Source: G965200765 sp965203865
GTDB lineage: Bacteria; Pseudomonadota; Gammaproteobacteria; Arenicellales; JAJDZL01
Length of the DNA stretch: 64,000 nt
Assembly: GCA_965203865.1 (NCBI GenBank)
Contig: OZ241916.1
Coordinates: 1,054,001-1,118,000 of the forward strand
Direction: 5' to 3'
Part shown: positions 60,878 through 64,000 of the stretch, piece after piece
Layout: the number at the start of each line of letters is the position of its first letter
How positions within the stretch are numbered: the stretch's first letter is position 1
Position numbers and translations under genes: made by a program
Notes under the pieces: model-generated
Told to the model about the DNA's origin: nothing
The model's input: only the letters and a program-made list of their open reading frames with translations
Database searches by the model: none

Positions 60878-63733
60878 TCAGGTTGCGTGGAGTCGACTCA
60901 TGCGAATATCTTCTGCGATTTGGTATGCTGCTTCAAGTTCAGACCAGCCATGTTTTTCCATCAACTTGGCTCGCTGAGCTTTTTCGTTTTTTTCAGTTTG
61001 AGACAGTGCCAAGGCAACCGCCGGCGGCACATTTCGAAACAAAGAAGTAAGATTCGTAGAAATTACTGACCCCTCTGTATAGAATCCCGGAGCCTTTCGT
61101 GCGCTGAGTAATAATTCCTCCTGTTCAGAAGTTAATGATCGGAATCGACTTATCTGGCTGATTTCGTCTTTGTCTACCGATAGGCAGAACCACCATTCGG
61201 GTTGATTCAAAAATTCCTTCGCATCCTCTGGAAGTTGCCTTAAATTTTGAGTTGCAGTCCACAACCAAGCTCCAAAGGTTCGCCAAGTTGCCGAAATACG
61301 ATTAATGTAAGGAGAAACTAGCGGGTTTTGAAGCAATATATGTGCTTCATCAATGACGACAATTGTTTGCCGTTCTTGAAACTGCTCTGCCTCGACTTGA
61401 TTGTTGATGGTGGCAAAAAGCCCCGTTAAAGCGACTGCTAAGCGGTCTTCATATCCCTTGCGTGCAAATAGATCCAACTCAACCAATGTGATGTCGGCAC
61501 TAGGCCACAATTTGCCTTCTCTATTAAAAAATTTTCCGTTTAGTCCTGTACAAAACAAATTCATAGCGCTTGCCATTCGGCCAGCATGAATACTCTGGTC
61601 CTTGGTAAATCGCTTCCCCCCAATTTCTTTCCTCTCTGCAATTTGAAGCAGTGCCGAAACTACATCGCTGGTTAATGTTTGTGAACGATTTTCCAGTTTT
61701 GAATTTTTTGCCGCTTCCAAAATCGCAAATCGAATAATATTCAAGTCGTCTCTGCGTAACTTTTTCTCTTCGTTTCGCTGGCCACCAGTAATCATGAGCC
61801 GAGCTTGAAGTTCCATCTCGCCAAGCGGGTCGCGCACTACATGTGACGATTCTGAATCCGTTTTGTATGTAAAATCGGCAAATTCTGGCATCTCTTGACT
61901 TAATAGTACCTGGGCATACGCGAACGGCGGAATAGAGATACTGCTTTTACCATCAACAATTACTCGATGAACATTCAATCCGTAGTGTTCGCAATGATCG
62001 GCAAATAGACCGAATGTCGGCAATGCAGTGATCAAATAAATACGAGGGCGATGTATTGAAATTGCATGAAGCAAGGAGTAAACCAAAAAAGCTGTCTTGC
62101 CCGAGCCTGTAGGTCCGAGAATGAGAGCATGAGCATTTTTGGCTCGGTCGGAAGAATTCAAAGGATCGAATGTCAGAGGCTCAGCACCGCGGTTATAAAG
62201 CAGCATTCCGGGATAGCCGCTTCCCCTGGACCGACCATACGCAGGGGCAAATCTTGAAATATGACTTGCATACCAGAGTCTGGACCGACGAGCAAACAAT
62301 TGTTGATCCTGAACCGGATCAAATCCGAATGGCAAGGCTCTTATATAGCTGTCAAGTGATATTGGATCATAGCGCGGCGCTACCAATCGAATATGGTTAG
62401 CGGAAAGAAAGCTTAAAACAGATTCAGTTTTTCTATCCAGATCGGCCAGGTTGTCTCCAAACAGAAATGCTCCGCAAAATACTCTAAAAATAGGGTTTCC
62501 TCGTGCTAATTCACCTAACGCCACACTGGCAAGTTTTCTGCGTTCAAGTGCGGATGCTTCGTCACCCACTGAGTTTTTACTTACTTTTGAAATCTTCTCC
62601 CGAATTTCATCTTGTGCGGAATAGACAATTGTCATTGACCAGATTGAATTTTCAGGCATTTGATCCCACAGAGTTCCACTAGAATCTCCAAATCTTCTCT
62701 CTGCTGTTAAATGGCCTATTTCAGGTTCGCCCGTTAATTCATCCATTGACAAGAATCTGCTTGGTTTGCCCCGAAACCACCATATTCCTGGTTTTTTCCA
62801 TGTCCATGGAGCTACTCCGTGCAACGCTGCCCGGCCAAGGTCGGCGCGTGCAGATTCAGAAACCAGAGATAGCGAATTATCCAGTTCAGTGTATCTCCAA
62901 GGATTTTGTTCAAGTAGCTCTTGAGTATTTTTGTGGTCAGATTCTGAATCGGGCTGAGGTACGAACCAGTAGGTAAGCCACTCATAAAGCTCGCTTGCTT
63001 CACTTGGGATGAGTTTTACTTCTGCTTGAGCAAAAGTAGCTACAAGTTGCTCGCACACTTGATCTATATTGTCGTACTCGTTCCCTCGTTTTTGATTAGA
63101 AATTCGCCAAATACACAATCGGACTTGACGATTTCTGCCTCGCCAACAACTATTGATCAAATTTGGATCCTGAAACAGTCCATTTGACTGTGCTATGTCC
63201 TTAAAATGCTGTTCTAGTTGCGCAAGCCAAAATTTAGAGTAGCTAGAGTCCATTGACGATTCGGACATGTAGTCTTTGATTTGTTTGATCAATGCTGGAA
63301 AATAGGCCTTGCTGTCATCCTGAATGAACCATTGAAGAATCCAGGGATTATTCTGATGTAATGGCAACACACTAGAAATGGCATGCATGATTTTTGCGTT
63401 TAAAGTATTCATGGACTCATCTGTTCGAGCTTCTGTGTTGCTGACTTTTACATTGAACATTCGTCCCACGCTCGAGAAGTCTTGCAAGCAAATTTTCCCG
63501 TTTTTCAAGTCGATTCTTGGGGCAAGCAAGTCAGCGAAAGAACGAGTATGGCTCACAATTTCTTTATATGCCTTGTCAGGGTGAAGCTGTGGTTCAAGGT
63601 ACTCCTCTACAGTTAGTGGATTGCTACCTTTCCCATCCCATTTAGTCAAAGGAAGACTGTCAGGCTCAACCACATTGTTCTCCATTAAGTCGGACTGAAA
63701 ATTTTGTTTTGAAAAAATTTTGAGAATGCTCAT
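60878..63733 (-). CDS. Conjugative transfer ATPase, TraC/VirB4 type (PFL_4706 family)
   Basis: A 951-residue ATPase that powers type IV secretion pilus assembly. The ATG at 63733 lies 10 bases after the lipoprotein stop; a longer start overlaps that gene. Walker A is ALILGPTGSGKTAFLVYSLL at about complement 62090-62140. Walker B is QTIVVIDEAHILL near 61340. SATWRTFGAWLWTATQNLRQLPE is the typical motif after Walker B in VirB4/TraC proteins. The N-terminal 500 residues form the VirB4-like membrane-associated region. Domain order and length match the ICE ATPase family TIGR03744. No frame disruption is visible. Confidence 0.88.
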   Translation of the reverse strand: MSILKIFSKQNFQSDLMENNVVEPDSLPLTKWDGKGSNPLTVEEYLEPQLHPDKAYKEIVSHTRSFADLLAPRIDLKNGKICLQDFSSVGRMFNVKVSNTEARTDESMNTLNAKIMHAISSVLPLHQNNPWILQWFIQDDSKAYFPALIKQIKDYMSESSMDSSYSKFWLAQLEQHFKDIAQSNGLFQDPNLINSCWRGRNRQVRLCIWRISNQKRGNEYDNIDQVCEQLVATFAQAEVKLIPSEASELYEWLTYWFVPQPDSESDHKNTQELLEQNPWRYTELDNSLSLVSESARADLGRAALHGVAPWTWKKPGIWWFRGKPSRFLSMDELTGEPEIGHLTAERRFGDSSGTLWDQMPENSIWSMTIVYSAQDEIREKISKVSKNSVGDEASALERRKLASVALGELARGNPIFRVFCGAFLFGDNLADLDRKTESVLSFLSANHIRLVAPRYDPISLDSYIRALPFGFDPVQDQQLFARRSRLWYASHISRFAPAYGRSRGSGYPGMLLYNRGAEPLTFDPLNSSDRAKNAHALILGPTGSGKTAFLVYSLLHAISIHRPRIYLITALPTFGLFADHCEHYGLNVHRVIVDGKSSISIPPFAYAQVLLSQEMPEFADFTYKTDSESSHVVRDPLGEMELQARLMITGGQRNEEKKLRRDDLNIIRFAILEAAKNSKLENRSQTLTSDVVSALLQIAERKEIGGKRFTKDQSIHAGRMASAMNLFCTGLNGKFFNREGKLWPSADITLVELDLFARKGYEDRLAVALTGLFATINNQVEAEQFQERQTIVVIDEAHILLQNPLVSPYINRISATWRTFGAWLWTATQNLRQLPEDAKEFLNQPEWWFCLSVDKDEISQISRFRSLTSEQEELLLSARKAPGFYTEGSVISTNLTSLFRNVPPAVALALSQTEKNEKAQRAKLMEKHGWSELEAAYQIAEDIRMSRLHAT

Positions 63734-63743
63734 TTCATTTGCC

Positions 63744-64000
63744 TCAAATTTCACCTGGCAGAGCGTATTCAACCCGCTCGTACAATTGAAACATTGTTGA
63801 ATATCCCGGAATTGGGGCACGTTCTTTGGACAAATGGGGAAATATGTACATTACAATAGTTGGATTCGGTAAACGTGGGAAAACTACTGATAGTTCGTTA
63901 AATACCTGACGTGTGTATCCACTCAAGCTGGCATCACCATCTGGAAGAGGGCGATTTGCTTGTTGCTGAATGTTCGAAACAGTAATGTGAGAATTATAAA
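63744..64000 (-). CDS. Conjugative transfer lipoprotein, TIGR03751 type (C-terminal part)
   Basis: The frame is open from the window edge to the TGA at 63744, 85 codons in all; the N-terminus with its expected lipobox lies outside. The visible end reads PRLPNPTIVMYIFPHL, then PIPGYSTMFQLYERVEYALPGE, which matches the C-terminal signature of the TIGR03751 conjugation lipoproteins (the FpRLPNP.lvmYv.PHl...PvPgYsT.FplYer..Ya.PGE pattern). In relatives this gene directly precedes the TraC-type ATPase gene, as here, so the module order is conserved at this point. Confidence 0.8.
   Translation of the reverse strand, partial: YNSHITVSNIQQQANRPLPDGDASLSGYTRQVFNELSVVFPRLPNPTIVMYIFPHLSKERAPIPGYSTMFQLYERVEYALPGEI

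Larger units (their letters stand above)
50582..64000. mobile_element. Integrative conjugative element (PFGI-1/ICEHin1056 type T4SS), left end and part of transfer region
   Basis: tRNA-Lys, a tyrosine recombinase, TraG, PFL_4711, PFL_4710, a TraC/VirB4 ATPase and a TIGR03751 lipoprotein occur in this order, the transfer genes all leftward. This is the tail end of the conserved type IV secretion module of the genomic-island ICE family. Four non-conjugation genes (55305-59575) interrupt the module. The right end, relaxase, coupling protein and second attachment site would lie beyond 64000. Whether the element is whole or a decayed remnant cannot be told from this window. Confidence 0.65.

Overview
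The window looks like chromosomal DNA of a gammaproteobacterium, probably an uncultivated marine or host-associated lineage. The main clue is the left end. valS, holC and pepA run leftward and diverge from lptF and lptG, the classic gammaproteobacterial arrangement. The DNA is moderately AT-rich. Several genes appear to start at TTG or GTG, and at least three decayed genes are visible, so the genome looks somewhat eroded.

Layout. (1) 1-6922: housekeeping block with valyl-tRNA synthetase, Pol III chi subunit, aminopeptidase A and the LPS exporter permeases LptF and LptG. (2) 6950-16191: a complete locus for a cbb3 cytochrome c oxidase. ccoI-ccoS point left and a Yip1-like gene plus ccoN-O-Q-P-G-H and a TauE/DsbD_2-type membrane gene point right. 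This indicates microaerobic respiration. (3) 16580-21986: tRNA-Arg(CCT), a thioesterase, an HlyU-family protein, a split B12-dependent acyl-CoA mutase with its MeaB GTPase, a TlpA-like thioredoxin and a CBS protein. (4) 22337-27120: a possible ABC permease remnant, a DUF1989-GcvT fusion protein and acetyl-CoA synthetase.

(5) 27368-37531: a corrinoid-dependent methyl-transfer island. It holds a GntR regulator, a CobW GTPase, a reductive activator of corrinoid enzymes, a corrinoid protein, a UroD-type methyltransferase, a pterin methyltransferase, a MetH-activation-like protein, a decayed aquaglyceroporin, a MetF-like reductase, an unrecognised protein and a PF13769-type small protein. Together they could move a methyl group from an unknown donor through cobalamin to tetrahydrofolate and on into C1 metabolism. 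This is the most coherent candidate for an under-described system here. (6) 37539-41428: glycerate kinase, isochorismatase-like hydrolase, malonyl-CoA decarboxylase and a CMD-family protein.

(7) 41638-46360: an AT-rich defence patch. It has a type II restriction-modification pair in which both proteins carry cysteine-knuckle inserts, an orphan Phd/YefM antitoxin, and a second DNA methyltransferase gene broken by a GC-richer tnpB-only (IS1341-like) element. (8) 46577-50326: LLM flavin oxidoreductase, alpha/beta hydrolase and a DmdC-like acyl-CoA dehydrogenase. (9) 50582-64000: tRNA-Lys(CTT), a tyrosine recombinase and type IV secretion genes of the PFGI-1/ICEHin1056-type conjugative elements (TraG, PFL_4711, PFL_4710, TraC/VirB4 ATPase, TIGR03751 lipoprotein). 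A block of ordinary metabolic and transport genes (dapE, argD, a potA-like gene, a terC-like gene) sits inside the transfer gene run. The element continues past the right edge.

All family names come from reading the protein sequences and recalling family signatures. No database search was run.
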